This document shows positions 21,397 through 36,300 of a DNA stretch of 64,000 nt, piece after piece (positions within the stretch are counted from its first letter, which is position 1; each line of letters begins with the position of its first letter). The DNA lies in assembly GCA_033239525.1 (NCBI GenBank), contig BSYO01000009.1:12359299-12423298 (forward strand), in the 5' to 3' direction. This DNA comes from Nepenthes gracilis (lineage: Eukaryota; Streptophyta; Magnoliopsida; Caryophyllales; Nepenthaceae). The translations under genes and the position numbers were made by a program. The notes below the pieces were generated by a model that did no database searches, had not been told where the DNA came from, and was given only the letters and a program-made list of their open reading frames with translations.

Positions 21397-24300
21397 CTGC
21401 ACCACCAGGAAACAGCACAGAGAACATCATCATACAAGAATTTGTATAGTATGCATGGCTTTGGGAATAATACAGCAACAACGAGCTTCCATCCCCTTAT
21501 TACAGTAAACAATTACCAAGGCCTCGCATCAAGTGCAGAGACAAAATGTACCCTGGAATTCGGCAAGCCATGTTTTGCTGTGCCTGAGTCATCTCAATGC
21601 TGAAAATAATGAGCATGCATATTGTCTGATTCTGTCCAATATAATAGTAGCTCTACAAATTTCAGATAGGCATAGTGTTATGATATATTGAAAGGGCATT
21701 GAAAAAATAGTTTAAAATGAGAGGCGTCAAAATAATTTATTACTAAGTTCCAACCATGGAACAAAATATCGACTGATGTTTATTACTATCGACCCCAAGA
21801 TAGTGTTACTTCTATATGCACAACAATTGATGTGATGTTTATTACTATCGACCCCAAGATAGTGTTACTTCTATATGCACAACAATTGATGTATCTTTGT
21901 ATCAATGATATATTGGCCGAAAGTGTCCCTTGGGTTATAATTTGTGGAAAAACAATTTGCATAAATGCCAATACAAATCACCCGCTTTAGCCGACACTGA
22001 TACGGCCATGGCCTATACCAATAATGATATTTCCATCCATGATTTTAACAAAATAAGTCCAACCATAATATAGATAAAATAAGTGAGGTTGGAATATAAT
22101 GTAGATACAGAAAGAGAAATGAAGTGTTGGGGAAAATAAAATGTAGTAGTAAACAAGTGATACTGAAAAAGTATAAAATAGGCAATATAGATAGGATGAG
22201 GTATAGATAGGTCAAGTGGGGCTGGACAAAATGGCAAATGAACAGTTGATGGGGGATACACTGCTAAATATAGTAAGCAATATTGAAATAACACGACATG
22301 ATGAACAAGGCCAAAGTACCTTTAATAAATTAGAAAACACTGGCTGACTCAACAGTTTGACTGACAGAACTGCTTTTGGTTGTACAAGCAGTCACTGAAA
22401 CATCCAGAAGCCCATTAGGGGTGCTAAATTGAACATGTTTTCTTGAGACAACTAAAAGTAATTACATTAGGTGCATGTTCAAGAAAAAAAACGTCTGTCA
22501 TAATTTGCTGAACCAATAAGATCTGCATTACGCTGTTCATCATCTATGGATCTCCTTTCCAGTCAAGTCATGATGCAAGAAATAGACTAGTCATAAGAAA
22601 ATGTCAACCTTATCCAGCATATGGTTTTACATCGTACCATGTAGACAGCATGAGAGCAGTCATGCAAACCACTGCCATTCAAATGTCATGTCAAAATGTT
22701 TTTCCCCCCCTCGGATAACATGTTAATGTCATAATGTCAATTACATCCAAGAACAGCTCAGAACTGTGGCATGCAAAGCCAAGTATGGTAGGACTTGCCT
22801 GATAGAGTCGCATCTCAAAACGAGGGCCAATCTCCTTCAAATCAATTGATGTTGGCCCACCAGGTCGTTCATAGACATGGTGCCTGCATGTTCAGGAATG
22901 CCATTTTATCAATTGACCACTTGGCAAAAAATTCATTTAGACTTCTTCCAAATTCCACAAGTTATATAATCAGAAGCCTCACAAGCTACAACAATGCACA
23001 AGAAATCATGAAACCCAGATTTGCTTTTTTCCCTCCCCCATCCCTCCCACAGTTTTTATTTTTATTTTTTGTGCTTTCGGACAGGGCAATGTGGAAGGAG
23101 GCACAGTGTTCAACTGTAAGAATCTTGGGTGATTAAATACTGATTTGGGCCCTCAAAAGCTAATCTTCGCATGCATTTGTTAATACATAATGAATTACGA
23201 ATGCACAGCAAAAGGGACCAATATCAACAGATTGGATAGAATTTTTATTGCATCATTTCCGCCCTTAAAAGGAACTTTTGGAGAGAAGACAAATTCTTTT
23301 TTTTTTCCTTCTAAAAACAGGAGATGTACAGATTAGGGGCAATCCTAATTCTGAGGTCCAATGAGAACAGAGAGTTGGATGAAATCGTCATTTTGTGGTC
23401 ATAGAGCTCCTATTCAATCTTCTTTTTCCCGCATCCACTAATTTTTCTTTTTCCATTTTTTTCCCTTGGCTGGATGTGTTTGTGCTGCCAATTATATGAT
23501 CAGTAATAAGAAGCATCTTATTAATGTGGATCTGGTCCACTAGTATAATGCTACAGTGTTGGGATTTTGGTAATTTGGCATCTGAAAAAAACATGGTCTT
23601 CTGGATGAAGTACTATGGACTACGGAATTTTCTATATGAATGCATTTCCATTTGTCAGATAGTGTTCGAAAGTGTGTGCTGATACTGATTTAGGTATTCC
23701 AGTTATCATACAAACGTGTGGAAGTTCACGCTACAGACATACAAGTCTTTCTCTTTAAGTGTAAGATTGGTGCTGATTGGCCCAATTGTTTCTCTGAAGG
23801 AATGCTTGGGAAAAGAAACTTCTATTGTATAACTTCAGGGGGGAAGAGGAACTTCTTTTGTGTCTACAGCTGAATAAATTTAATGGCATGAGGAAAGAAG
23901 TTGCTTTGCCTACCATTCTTGATCCCTGGCAGTTTCTATAATTTTTTTTTTTGGTTTCTGATTTTTAGGAGGAATACTATATTGATAACTTTGGTGTATT
24001 TTCACAAAAATCTTTCACTGTTACTCCGTTAAACAAACTCGTAGTGTACGAATGAGTATGACAACTGTTACCGGATGATATCACAAACTTTTCTTAGAAT
24101 ATATCATATACTTGTTATACTCATAAAACACCTGCATACATAGTAAGAGAACAAGTCAAACATAGACTGACTCCATATCCAAGAATCTCTCTGTTATCTC
24201 CAGCTCTTCTCTCTCTCTCTCTCTAGATCACAGTACAGGCTCCCAGAGTAATATGTCCACAGATTCCACTATGATTAACAATCCTCGCTCAATATCAATT

Positions 24301-27300
24301 TGGCAGTACTGAAATTACTGACATTGACACTTGCTTCACATTGGATTGTCAATTCGCAGAGGGAAATTGGTGATAGAATCAGCAAAGGATATCAAAGAAA
24401 GATGAGATTATGCAGATTGCAGATGAAGTAAGAAACAGCTACAGCTCTTCAAAATGCTCCGTTGTTCTATGTAGAGCAGTAGAAAGATTTGGAGAAACAA
24501 GCTGGGGGTCCGAAAAGGCAAAAATGGCCATAATGAGTAAAACATACAAAGGACGACACAAATAAAGGTTGCACATTTATTTATCAAGTCTTTCATAGTT
24601 GCACATTTAAAAAAAAACCCCAACACGTTGGAGAGCCTAAAAGGTACAACCAATCACTCATAAAGACCATTCAACTTGGCCATCACCTTCCAATCATCCC
24701 TTAGACGAATCCAAATCTAGCAATAGCCACTCTTTGAATCAATTTTTGAGAAGATCCTTACACCAGCCATCATACTCAACATATCATCAAGCCTTGGGAT
24801 CGAAAATGGCATTTTGTTGTGACCTTGTTAATGGTCTACTATCAAAACACATCATCCAAGATCTATCTTTTTTAGGTGTCTAGGGAATTGGAACCGTACA
24901 TAAACTCAGGCTCTCATGAATTAACCCTTTATAGAATTCGCCAACTTGCTTTTAGAGCTCAACATGTTTGGTGGAATTCATTTTATAATTAGATAGCTTT
25001 AGGAGAAGCATGTGGGAAAAAGTCAATGGCATCTAAAAGTCACATAAATACGGCAAGTGATTTGGAAGACCCTTCGGGAAAACATCATGAAAGTCCTAAA
25101 GAACCTGACAACCTCCCTTGGGGACCACTACTTGAGGGACTTTTAGAAAAACCACGATAAACATGACAGATTCATTCATAACTGCAACCTTGAACTCTAC
25201 AGGGCTATTGATATGGAATCGTTTGTCCCTACCACATTTTTATCCTGTTATGGATAACAACTTTTGTGGACAATAAAGGAGATGAATCTTCTTTCCTTTA
25301 TGCACAAAAAACCATGAGTTAAAGAGACCTTAGATTGTCACATCTAAATAGTATGTCTAGGATTGACATGAAATAATATGACCCACATTCGTATGAATGA
25401 CATCACACCTAATATAATCCTTATACTCCAAAAAAATTGAGCAAGCATAAGACAATATTGCTTAACTACTATGGTAGAAGTACCAATCCAAGATAATTGT
25501 ACGGTTTATGACATAGAACAACTTTCAACACAAGATGAGAGACGGTATTAATCAAGACAGCATTGATACAAATATAACTGTCCACAATGATCTTACAAGC
25601 CATCTCATTGATCTGGATACAAATATGAAAGATGGCATGATGACACCAATCGTAGGCCAATATATCGCGCTACACCCAATAGTTGGGTGGCAAGTATTGA
25701 AAGATCGGAGCTTAGGCTAGAAGAAATAGTCCTAATGCAACTTATAGAGTCATCATTACTTTCGAAGTCATCAAACTCTTATAGCTTAGGTTCATAAACT
25801 TGGTCCCTTCTCTCTTGCCCTCCAATAAGTAAGACTTTAAGGGGCAATTAGAAGAAATGCCGCCAAAGGCTTTATAGTTAAAGCATTGTACTTGGAAATT
25901 CCTTCTATGGACTTTCATCCCTTACATCTACTGTCCCTCATAGAAGGATTGTTAAGGAGGACCTAAGATAGAGTGGTGGTTTGTGGCTGAAGCATGTGAA
26001 AGACAATTGTCGCTACGCTTAACATAGGATGCCCTTATAGTTTTAGACTAGATTGTACGCATGGTCAAAAGTGGAAACACCCTAAGAACAAGGTCTCCGA
26101 AGATCACCAAATAGAGCTTACCTAAACCTACTTTAAGTCATGGCATTATCTTTAATTACATGACACCTAATTCAAAACTTATCAAACTGAGTCACATACT
26201 CAATCACAGATTGGTTGCCCTACCAAAGGATATTCCATTGGTCCAACAAGTTACTGTTGTAAGAACAGGACAGGTATTTCTCATGAATACATCTTTCATC
26301 TTAGCCCAACTCTTGACAAGGGGTGTTACTATTGCGAGACACATGATAAGTGTCAGCATCTGATAACCAGAGATACTATTTCTAAAGCGGCAACTCACTT
26401 AACTAGGTTTAAATTTGTTTGATAAGTAATGAGTAAGAAAACTCGCTTAATGTAATTTTGCAATCACCGTTGGTTAGTGACTAATTGGGCTAATTATTGA
26501 CTCAAGGTTTCAAACTAATTAGAATACATGCCCAAGTCAATCAGAAACAATACAACCAACACGCAAGTACATACAACACCGATGTGATTAATATGGTTGA
26601 GGTCTGCCAATGAACAAATAGGGTGATCAAATGATATATAAATACAAGCTAAATGCAAGATAAAAAATTCTTAATTTCTATAGGATTAGTATAATTCAAA
26701 AGATGTAGACAAATAATAATTTATTAAAATAATAAAGTAAAGACCAAAAACAATACAGCTAAATATTTACTACATAGAGGTTTTTTTCGAAAAATGAATG
26801 AAATAGCTCACTTAAACAAATTCTATTAAAAAATGAAGATCTTAAAACAATGAAAGTAGAACGAACACACCTAATTACATAAGAAAGACAATTCGAACCA
26901 ATTGCCTGCGAACTCAACAAGGTTGTATACTGATGGACCAATGACTTAAACATGGACTCTATGATAGGCCCAATACTCGAACATGGAAACATGAGACTAA
27001 GTCAATACTGACTAGTGTATAAAGAAACTTTATACTATGTATGATAGGTCAAATACTCAAACTTGCCATATAAGACCAAAAAGCCCAATACTCAAACTTC
27101 ACAAATAAGACCAGAATCACAAAATAAGTCAGCCTCAGGTGTTTCCCTCCCTCTTTCTTTGAAGCTTGTGGAAGGATGTCAAACAAAGAGTAGCACTTTG
27201 AAAGAAAGACCAATGCTTTCTCTCTCTCTCTCTCTTGTGCTTCTCCTCTTGCTCTAGCAATTTACTCCCTCAATCTTGAAATTTTTTTTTTTTTTTTTTT

Positions 27301-30300
27301 GGCTTCTGGCTAATTTGGAAAATCAAAGATGAAGCTTTTGGGAAGGGATTGTCAGTTAGGACTTCAGTTAGAGCTTGTCTGGTGGTGGTGGGTCTTGGTT
27401 GGTGGTGGTGGATGTCAATGTGATGTCGATGGTGAGGACAAGAGAAGATGAACTCAGGAGTTTGGGTGGTGATGGTGTGGTAGGTGATGATGTTGAGGGA
27501 AAATCCGGCAATGGTGAGGGGAAGAAGATGATTTTCAAAAAAGAGCTATTTTCTCATCATCCACTTAAATATTTTTTTTACCAAATATTGCAAATTCTCT
27601 TTTTTTTTCTCAACAGAAAATTGTTTCAATTTTTTTATTCAACAATTTTTTTTTTGGATGCAAGATGAACCTTTCAGGTGGAAGAAGTTTGTCGTGCTTT
27701 GCGCTGGCTGGGGTTTTTGTTAGCAAGTTTTGTGGGAATTCCTGTTATGGTGATGGATTCAACCGGTTAATGGTAATTGGTCATGGTGGTTAAGATGGCA
27801 GTGGGTTGATTTCACAGAATTAGTGGGTAATAGGGAGCAAGAAGGGGATCAAATAAATCTTTGATACTAAATTTTTTGCAAGGAAGGGAAAACAGGGAAT
27901 GGAAGAAGAGAAGAAAGGAGGAGGAAAGATGAGAATCATAGAAAAAAATACAGAAAAGGGTGAAGCACAGATCATCACTAGGGAAAGGAGTAAGAAACAC
28001 AATATCCAATCAATTCAAAAATGCCTCCAAAAAATAAAATCAGGATCTTTACAGAGACAATATATCCCTAAGTAAATTAGAAAATAAGTATAATTTCTTA
28101 ATTAATGATAACCTAAAATAAAGAAATAATGAAAATAGAATATAGCATTCCTTAGATATCTGAGGCAACCAAAATTAGAAAATTTCACGAATCCACATTA
28201 TATGATAAAATGTGGAAACAAATATCATCAAATAAAATCAAATCTCTTTAAATATCTCTAAGATGTCCACATCAATATGTATTAGTATTGAAAGGCCACG
28301 ACCAATTTTCACTAAATCACTATATCAGACGATACTACCAATATATCGGCCAACAAGTATCGGCTTTTACTTGCTTCTTTTTGAATATTAAATCCACACG
28401 TTATAAATATACCTAAAATTCTAAATTTTCAAAAAAGCCTAAATTCTTATGTTTTATAGAAATACAAGATATGTAATGATCAAAAATTTTGAAGTATTTT
28501 TCAAAAACCTATAAGGATATTAAGATTAATTTATATAAAACTGACAAAACTTTCCAAATAGGTAAATAGACTCTTAAAATTGATCACATTTAAGTATATA
28601 ACTCACTATGATATCGTCACAAGAAAAAATTTGTTAGTGACTTCCAACAATATTGATACTAACTGATGCTGATACAAAGATTTTCAATGAGACTTCACAC
28701 ACAATCCTCAAATCATTTCCCTTGACTGCTTTCCTTATGGAATTTGGGCTTCCACCAACTTTCAGGGCTTTCGTTTGGACCATGGTTGATATCAGGATTA
28801 ACCATATCAATCTTTTACGGAAGGATGCCCAAAATGACAACTCAAGAATTCATAGGACATTAGTATAATTTAACTGAATTGAGTCAATTTAAGTCACCTT
28901 CTTCTCTGGGTGCCTTTCTTGTGTTTAACTTTTTTCCAAGTATTTGGGGCAATATTAGGAAAAAGAGGAGGAAAAAGCTTTTGGAGGAATGCTTTATTTG
29001 CTTTAGTTTTTTGCATTACTGAGAAATGATTTCTCGTAAACAAAGTCCTCCCTCTTCAATTTTATCTAAAAGGTAGAATTATGTAATTGGCTTCACTCAG
29101 ACCATGAAGGGATCCTTACAGGTGATCTCACATTTAGATCATTCAAGATGCAAGCAAGTTCTTTGATGCTTATATTTCCTTTTTAGGAATATTTTGGCCT
29201 CTTATGTCTCACTTATGCTACTGCCAAATGACATTTTGAGATACAGAGATGGCAACTTTAACATGACACATCAACAAGTCAAACTTGATGGGTTTAATTA
29301 ATGTCTTGCATAACGTAATATAGATCTGCAAATAATATGATTTGACCAATTTGACATCCCAAATTCATCAAACTCCATTTACATGACTATATTGGTTCCC
29401 AATTAAATGTAAAATTCCATAATTTACCTTTTAGGGGTAAGTTGCTTCTCTATAATGTTGGGTAGATTTCATAGATTAGATCCCACGATATAGAAGTCAC
29501 GTGCACTGGCCAACCAAAGAATTGATGAGTGAATTTGTGCTCCCACACAAGCTACTTTCTTGGAAAAGAGAGGCATTTGACATAATATAGTACCACGACG
29601 CGGATTTGGAAGAAATATCCATAGAAGTGAAGCCTCTCCTTAGGTGATGGTGAGATCCATTTTAGAAAAGCTTGGTACTGTTCAATTGGCATTCATAGAT
29701 AAAGAGATTGGACTAATGGTTTCCCAAACCAATTCAAAGGGTGTATCACGGCAATTGTGACCAGTGCTCTTGAGGGTCTTCCTAAAAGCAATGAGCTTTT
29801 GAGACAAGGTGGCCCAATAATGTCACTTTTTCTCCATTGTTTCTGTGAGGTTTTCATCAAGGCTATTGAAAACATTAAAAGATGAGTCAAATCTTAACTT
29901 TCAACCTAAATGTGAGATGTTAAGATAGAAGACAAGGCTTCACAGACGACCTTATATTGCAGTCCAGGCACTGTCTGATGTCAATACAACTGATGATTTG
30001 TAACTCTAATGCTTCTGGACTAAGAGCAAATGAAGCAAAACGTCAGGCTTTCTTTTGTGGGACAACTTGATGCGGTCAAAGCAGATTTCTGAATTGTTAG
30101 GACTTGCGATATCCTGGGGGATAAATGCAGGACCACTTCTTTCTCCTATGCCCATATTTAATGCTGATGTTTCAGCTCTTAAAATGAGAGAAGTGCTTGG
30201 GCTTGGAATCCCTGTTGCCACTGGACCATTAACGTAGCAAAGGGAAATGTAACATCACTTCGTTGAATCAAGTTCCCATGGCACCTACAGCATATTTTAT

Positions 30301-33300
30301 TTAGATGGAAATTATCTATGGATTTTCCAACATTAGAAGAGTCCCCCCAAAGAGCAAGTACCAAGCTCAAAACAGTGTATCTTTTCCATTGCCATTTTTC
30401 CAGCTCTTTCAAAACAGTTTTTGCATGTTCATTTTCAGTATTGATATTACTAAGCTCCTTTCAGCTATGTATCCATCAATCTTCAGAAGGGTATCTACAA
30501 GAAGCTCAAAATTTATACTTCTGGATTCAATACAATGATCTCTTAAGGCCATTGTGTCTAACCACTTCAAGGAAGGAAATTTGGAAAAGTTCAAACTCAC
30601 TGAGTTTTCCAATAAGAAATGGCATGAACCGTTTCTTAAAAATCTATTAAAGCATAGAGCGCGTACAGGAAGTAATTGGGATTTCTAATCATTACGAGTC
30701 AAGCCATTAGTCTTAGGACATAACAGTAAACTAGATATTTTAACATGTTTCTAATATTCGTAGGTTCTTCAAGTTATATTTTACAAGGGTGATTTCTATC
30801 ATAAATTAAGATAAGAAAAGTAGTGTCATAGTATACTTTCGTTTCCTTCAATATTTTCCTTGTTTTCCAATTATATTGGTCTCTTAATAGACCTCTATGT
30901 ACTCATTTATTCATGTATATTTTCCTTGTATTTGTTTCTTGATTGGGGAGGATCCCCCATAATTAGCTTCTTGTTTCCATAATCTTCAATGGCTTTCAAC
31001 TCAATCTGATCAAAACCAGACTAAGACAAGGCCATAACCTGAAAATCTCTCTGTTTCCTCAAGCTAGGCCATCATGCCCAATTAATAGGTTTGAAACATT
31101 GCCGATGCCCATCCACCCCCGAAAACCTGGGCTGGACTGGGTCTTCTATGGTCCTTTTTATTATTCAAGAAAACATAAATATAAAAATTGCTTGGCTATT
31201 CTGTTTGTGTTATTTCTGGCTTTGAGATTTACTAATCTACTATTTCTGTTGACTTACAAGTCTTTGCTCTCCAAACCCAATGAATGGTACTATGCATCTC
31301 CATCATCATATTAATAAATGTCCAAGGCGCTTTGCAGAAAATATTAAATTTATTTACATTTCATTTAGTATTGGTGGCAATAGAAGCAGTTCTATGATTT
31401 TGAAAAATTCAAAGGTTGATCCAGAGGAACTGCACAGATTGATTTGCACTTTTGTGATTTGGGTGTGCATCCTTTCACACTTTTGCAAAAACTTGAATTA
31501 AAATGCAAGATTTCTACAATGTGTCCCCGCTGTTAATACCATTAGTAGGCATATCCTTAGGCAAGATGCATTTGAAAAGTCATATAGATGAGAAAGATTG
31601 AATTGGTTGAATGGCTAAGATTTGATAAGTGGAGAAGTGAACACACACAAGAAGAATATATTTGTATCACCACACATGGGGCAGAATCCAAATGGAAATT
31701 GAATAAATTCATTGAACTGCTTTGGATGAGTTTCTTTTGCAAATACTGTGTTCAGTGTCACTTTGAAGACGGATTTTTTTTGAGTTCGTTGTTAATATCA
31801 TATCGGCAATATACATGGTCATTGCAACAGGTAAAACAGGAGGCTTTCTGAGGATCTCTTTCTTAAAGTGATCCATTTGCTCACAAACTGCAGGCTGATT
31901 TTGAATATTATCCAGCAAGTTGGTCTTAAACATATTGATTATGTTTTTAGTAAAACTAGAGGGGCAGTTGAAGCTTTGAAAACAACTCTTCCAAAAAGGA
32001 AAAAAAGTATGAATTTGCTGACAAAACTTACCATTTGAATATTACGAAAAGGCTAAGGGATGATCATTGTGTGAGATGGATTTCTACTTTCTTCCTGCTT
32101 GATTGTGTTCTGCATGTTAGGCATGCCTTGATCATTGGACTGATTATGATAGAGATCTTACAATGAAAATGCAAATGAAGATGAATGGGACAGGTTTCCA
32201 TAAGATTTTCTCATATTCTTTATGATCTAATCAGTCAATTTTCAGCTTCTATGTACTTTAAGGAGGTAAGGAAGATTCATATGAAACTGAACAGTGTACT
32301 CAAAGGCCCCCATGGTTTCATGAAAAATATGGTTTGGGAGGTAAGAAATTTTGGAAAAGTATTGGGATGATTAAAAATTTTTGTTGTCGTATGCTTGTGT
32401 TTTGGATCCACCATGCAAAGAAGAGTGGATTGAATATGGATATGATAAAGTTCATGATAGGAGGTTGCCACAGAGATCGCGTCTATTATCAGACATGCCC
32501 TTTATGATTCATTTGAGTATACAAAATATAATTCAAGCGGAGCTTTTAGTAAGGTTGATAATTGTTCTGGGGGTTTGATAGGTGGTAGTCAAACAATATA
32601 TGATGATTATAATATATAATTGTGCAATTGAAGAAAGTTGGGGCTTGATATTTTCTTTGAGTACTTAACTGACTTAGACTTGGACACCAACTTGACATGT
32701 AGTTTTTTGGACAGATGTCTCTTATTACTTTCTTAGCCTTGCCTCATTGGCATATGATATCCTTTCCATTCTTATATCTAATGCTACATCAGAGTCCTCT
32801 TTTACTATGAGAAAAAAGATTGACAAATCCATCTCAAAGCTCATTTTGCAGCCAATAGTCGAGGCAATTGCATGTTGTGAGTATTGGTTTCTTGCAAAAG
32901 GACTGCCATCATTTAGAGAGAGAGTTATTAATATGTTGGATATTTGTATTCTACATTTTGTGAGGACCAATTAATATATTTTTCATTGAATTAATTTGCT
33001 AGGGAAATAGGATATTTTGCTCATTAACGAGGCGGGATTTGGTAGAGATGATGAAGGGGAACAGGAGGATAGAATGGTGCTATGAGGTTAACAAACAATC
33101 CCCTAATTTCAGGCAGAGCAGTATGACTGTATGAGGAAGAATATATGATTTTTGTTTTCAGCAAAACATAATTTGATATTCAAAATAAAATGTTCATATC
33201 TTCTATTTTCAGGCCTTGTGAGTTCAAGCTTGCAAAATTGTTGAATTCAGTAGTTTTGTGCTATGAGTAACAAACCGTACCTAAATGCTATGAACAACAA

Positions 33301-36300
33301 ACATTACCCCTTAAAATCAATGTTACCAGTTGTGATCAAGTACTTCTTCAGTCAATTCTTATGCTGTAATATGGATAAAAACACGGGGCATGACGTATGC
33401 TGTAAATTTTTCTTTGGCAGATTTCATGCTCTTCAAGAATTTGATGAAAGCAAAGTTGTTGAAGTCGGTAGGCTGGCCATAATAATAGGAGGCTAGTTGT
33501 TATCTTAAGCAGCCTACTCATGATACTTTCCAGACTCTCCGTTCTCAGTGGCTTTGATAATTTATAGATAGGTGCCCTCAGTGATTAGCAGCAGCCGGAT
33601 GTCGAGATAAAGAATTAGAAATGAAGTTTCCTAAATTGAAAGACTGATCTCGCATTGTGGGATTACAGAGCATAAATGCAGGATTACTGGTATTTGCACT
33701 CATATGTTCATTTAAAAGCTGAGTAAGAGCTATTATGGACCAGTCTATTTGTCACAAAAGTGTGGATGACTTGTGGGCAAGGGAAAGGGCATGTTTAGGA
33801 TCTTTTTGCGCTAAGGCAAACAACTGACATACAGAAGATAAAAGGCAAGGTAACTTGACAATTTATCTGTTCCTCGACAGTAGTTAATTTAAAGAGAAGG
33901 AATTACGAAGTTAATTTCAAGAGATTTAGTTTTTTGAGGATTGGAGATTATATATTGTATGATTTGGTAGCTTATACGTATTGCAGGTTCTATATATTAT
34001 AGCTTGTGTTTACACTTTACAATTTGTTTTCTTTCCAACAACTTGATTGGGTAGATCTTGATTGTGCAGGTGCAGATTTTGATTTATAACCTCTAACTCA
34101 TTTATGTGTATACAATAAATTCTTACAAATTGTGTGTCAATTTCGTAAGTGCAAGTTTTGGTTTCCATAATCTGGAATCCTGTTTCTCAAAATTTCTTAT
34201 ATTTACAGGTTTAAAAAAATAATAAAAATGCCATGGATAACCTGGTCTGGCCACGGAATTTGGGGTAAACAGACATTGCAATGGTTCAACCCAATTAACT
34301 TGACTGGCCCAGACTGACCGGAGAAACAGACAGATTTTCAGATTATAGCCTGACTTGAACCTGGTTTATTAATTCTACTTTCATCACATTCAGGGGCAAT
34401 TCAATTTCATCAACAAGCTAATTATCTTTCCAATAAAAAACTGGGCAGATAAAAAGGAAACCAGGATATAAGCAGAATAGACATTTATATCATTATTTTA
34501 TGAAATTATGTTAAATATGAACTGAACAATAAAGAAGAGGTGCATCTGCCTAATAGGCAATCACAGCTGACCTGAATGAAATGTAATCAGACTGATTAGC
34601 AAAAGTAATGATGCGCTTGGTATCTGGCTTTGCAACAGGGAATAGATGCTTCAGAATGTTGGCTGTCCTTTCACCCAGCTAACAAATGGTTAACACCACA
34701 AATAGATTAATATGTATAAATTGCCCTAACATGAAAATAATACCCAAAAAGATATATATATATGATAGCTTGTAGAAGCCATAGCAATGTATCATCATGG
34801 AAAAATATATGTTCTTAACATGACAAAAATATAACAAATAGATGACAGCATATCAACATGTGTCAACAGCATAGCGATAGCCCCTAAACCAGAAGTATGC
34901 CAAATCTGGCCACCTGGATCCGACCATGGCTTGTGGCATGCTCGAGCAAAATCTGACCCAGAAAGCACATGATGCGTGCATGGTGCACAGAAGCCTTGGA
35001 GGCACATGGCACTAGGTTGCGTGTGCAGATGAGAAGCAGGCATAGCATGTGCACACGGACATCATATGCAGCATGGAAGTGGAAGGTGCAGGGTGTGACA
35101 CAAACATTCAGAGGTGGAGCACAGCACAGAGAGCCTGCACAGCTTGAAACTGCATACAGCAGACAGCACTGACATGCAAACGGAGCATGCAAGTATGTGG
35201 TCTGGCCTCAGATCAGCTTGCAAAATTGTTATGACACTCAGATTGACCTCAGTGCGTGCTAGGCGCCAAAGTGTTGAGATGCATGGAGACATGGCTTGAC
35301 CCTTGGATGCGCAGAGGCACTTGGGCACAGGAAAGAATACAGCTCCAGTCTGCACCAATCTCCATTACCCTTCGGCGACTGAAATGAGTCATTACGAGTT
35401 GGTCTTAGGCTGATGGCCCCTAACTCCCTAAGAGGTAGCAAAGTTGAGGATGGGGGGAAGTGGCCAGCAAGGTATTGGTATTTGAGGCACAAGCAAGAAA
35501 TGGAAGAGGACAGAAGCCTGCTTTCTCAAAGCAGCCAGTGCATGTAGAAGTATGTGAAATGCAAACTTCTGTCCTCTGGAATTTGAGATCAGTGACATGG
35601 CATTATTCATGCTCACACAACAGATATGGAAGAAGATAAGCAACAAGACCATTCATTGAGGCCATCAAACCTTGTATTTAGGTCCCTTCAAAGTGATTGA
35701 GAAGTTGGGCAATGTGGCCTATCGATTCAAGCTACTGAAAAGATTGAAGGTACACCCTACTTTCCTTGTTATCTACTTGAAGCCATTTCACAGGGTTGGA
35801 GCAGAACCATCCCAGGAGAAAGTCAAGCAAGCTCCTTCATTTATTAAAAAGCAATTCAATGAGGAGGTCAAAGAGATTCTTGAATAGCAGACCACTGGTC
35901 AAAGCAACAAGAACCAAAGGACTGAGTTCCTTGTCAAGTACAATGGAAAATTGGTTGCAGATGCTAGCCAGAAAAAGGACATACAAGTATGGCAGTGCTG
36001 GCGTCAGCCTTGTGCCAATGCTGGACGACTGAATCCAAGCATGGCAGGAGACATGGTCAAGCAAGGTGAGACACAGAAACAAATCGAAAATGGGCATCAT
36101 GCACAAAGAAAGTTGCCTTGGTGTGCATGCACCCTGCGCAAGAGCCTTGAAAGCGCAGCACTTGTGGCACTAGCATGCACATACAAACGCAGAAAGCGAC
36201 AAGGAAGTGTGTGCGAAGGGCATGGCTCAAGTATGTGGATCTGAGCGGGGCATAGAGTGCCTGCACAGCTTGGTACAATGGCTTGCGTCCACAGCTTGCA

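Noticed and set aside
24185..24230. (CT)n stretch considered as a promoter initiator
   Set aside because: It lies within IMP4 intron 7 with no transcript start context; simple repeat.
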